Shown here: positions 5,309-5,932 of the stretch, in pieces
How positions within the stretch are numbered: the stretch's first letter is position 1
Layout: the number at the start of each line of letters is the position of its first letter
From: an uncultured Pseudorhodobacter sp.
GTDB lineage: Bacteria; Pseudomonadota; Alphaproteobacteria; Rhodobacterales; Rhodobacteraceae
DNA length: 5,932 nt
Assembly: GCA_945952425.1 (NCBI GenBank)
Contig: CAMFIX010000213.1
Span: forward strand, 1 to 5,932
Direction of reading: 5' to 3'
Position numbers and translations under genes: made by a program
The notes under the pieces: model-generated
What the model was told of the DNA's origin: nothing
The model's database searches: none
What the model saw: the letters and a program-made list of their open reading frames with translations, nothing else

Positions 5309-5325
5309 CCTTGCGAGTCGCGCAA
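5297..5325 (-). promoter_or_regulatory. Candidate sigma70-type promoter of the helical membrane protein gene
   Basis: On the minus strand TTGCGC (5325-5320) and TACGCT (5302-5297) are separated by exactly 17 nt. This would start transcription near 5290, about 25 nt before the ATG at 5265. Each hexamer matches only about half of the consensus, but TTGNNN with a poor -10 is common in GC-rich alphaproteobacteria. A palindrome covers the -10 and an inverted repeat TTGCG-N5-CGCAA (5311-5325) covers the -35. Confidence 0.4.
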
Positions 5326-5386
5326 TCATCTGGCCCTTGGCGCGGGCTTGCGCTATCTCGGGGCCATCACTTGCGAAGGGCGCGTC

Positions 5387-5932
5387 ATGGCTCGGATTCT
5401 CGTCACCTCTGCCATTCCCTATATCAACGGGATCAAGCATTTGGGCAACCTCGTCGGCAGCCAGCTGCCGGCCGACCTGTTCGCGCGCTACATGCGCGCG
5501 CGCGGCCATGAGGTGATGTTCATCTGTGCGACCGACGAACACGGCACCCCGGCCGAGCTGGCGGCGGCCAAGGCGGGCAAGCCTGTGGCCGAATATTGCG
5601 CCGAGATGCACGAGGTCCAGGCCGAGATCGCCCGCGGCTTCCGGCTGAGCTTCGACCATTTCGGGCGCAGCTCCTCGCAGCGCAACCACAAGCTGACGCA
5701 GGCTTTCGCCGGGCGGCTGGCCGAACAGGGTCTGATCCGGGAAGTCTCGGAAAAGATGATCTTTTCCGTCGATGACAACCGCTTCCTGCCCGACCGCTAT
5801 ATCGAGGGCACCTGCCCGAACTGCGGTTTCGAGTCCGCGCGCGGCGACAAGTGCGACAATTGCACCAAGCAGCTGGACCCGACCGACCTCATCAACCCGC
5901 ATTCGACGATTTCGGGCTCGGCCAACCCCGCG
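5387..5932 (+). CDS. metG: Methionyl-tRNA synthetase, C-terminus cut off by window edge
   Basis: The first 182 codons of a class I methionyl-tRNA synthetase, which charges tRNA-Met and initiator tRNA in the cytoplasm, run off the right edge. The N-terminal Rossmann region starts MARILVTSAIPYINGIKHLG, with the HIGH-equivalent HLGN at 18-21, followed by GHEVMFICATDEHGTPAELA (40-59). The zinc-knuckle insertion has its four cysteines: Cys143 and Cys146 (CPNC), Cys156 and Cys159 (CDNC). FDHFGRSSS (89-97) and LDPTDLINPHSTISGS (163-178) are standard MetG segments. The KMSKS loop and anticodon-binding domain lie beyond the window. The ATG at 5387 has GAAGGG (5375-5380) 6 nt upstream. The gene diverges from the unknown helical protein. 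No tRNA-sensing leader is evident in the 121 bp before it. Confidence 0.96.
   Translation, partial: MARILVTSAIPYINGIKHLGNLVGSQLPADLFARYMRARGHEVMFICATDEHGTPAELAAAKAGKPVAEYCAEMHEVQAEIARGFRLSFDHFGRSSSQRNHKLTQAFAGRLAEQGLIREVSEKMIFSVDDNRFLPDRYIEGTCPNCGFESARGDKCDNCTKQLDPTDLINPHSTISGSANPA

Noticed and set aside
5266..5325. TTG at 5325 as an upstream start for the helical membrane protein
   Set aside because: The extension runs through the probable promoter and its inverted repeats, whereas the ATG at 5265 has a GAGG element 5 nt upstream.
5266..5386. T-box, riboswitch or tRNA-like leader before metG
   Set aside because: T-box leaders belong mainly to Gram-positive bacteria, and only short inverted repeats near the opposite gene's promoter are visible; no specifier-loop-like architecture is present.
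1..5932. Mobile element, defence island, CRISPR array or retroelement
   Set aside because: No transposase, integrase, reverse transcriptase, Cas, toxin or nuclease motifs are seen, there are no spaced direct repeats, and composition is uniform across the window.

Overview
The window is a gene-dense, GC-rich stretch that looks like ordinary chromosomal DNA from an alphaproteobacterium, most likely of the Rhodobacter/Paracoccus type (Rhodobacteraceae). That rests on the strong GC/GC3 bias, the alphaproteobacterial form of MetG at the right edge, and my recall of similar proteins; no database search was possible. No rRNA, tRNA, CRISPR array, insertion sequence or phage gene is visible, and no gene-free stretch exceeds about 125 bases.

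Layout from left to right: (1) a membrane fatty-acid-desaturase-type di-iron protein on the minus strand, running off the left edge (1-761); (2) a divergent XRE-type HTH regulator with a large C-terminal domain (874-1713), separated from the desaturase by 112 bp holding two perfect 10-bp palindromes; (3) a compact three-gene minus-strand operon whose genes overlap by 1 and 4 nt: a Tas-like aldo/keto reductase (2737-3771), a proline/alanine-rich lipoprotein with an eight-cysteine C-terminal domain (2168-2737), and a lipocalin-like lipoprotein (1710-2171). The stop of the last gene overlaps the stop of the convergent regulator; (4) a plus-strand short-chain dehydrogenase (3895-4647), divergent from the reductase across 123 bp that carries a 9/10 match to an FNR-type box; (5) a minus-strand, lysine-rich helical protein of unknown function with one C-terminal membrane segment (4666-5265), separated from the SDR by 18 bp that are almost entirely a 16-bp palindrome; (6) the first 182 codons of methionyl-tRNA synthetase metG (5387 to the right edge), divergent from gene 5.

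Functionally the region is a mix: lipid modification with its probable regulator, an oxidoreductase/envelope-lipoprotein operon, a stand-alone dehydrogenase, an unknown membrane protein and a housekeeping gene. I see no clear defence system or mobile island. The most interesting items are the desaturase/regulator control region, the reductase-lipoprotein-lipocalin operon with its eight-cysteine protein, the FNR-like box, and the unknown protein beside metG.
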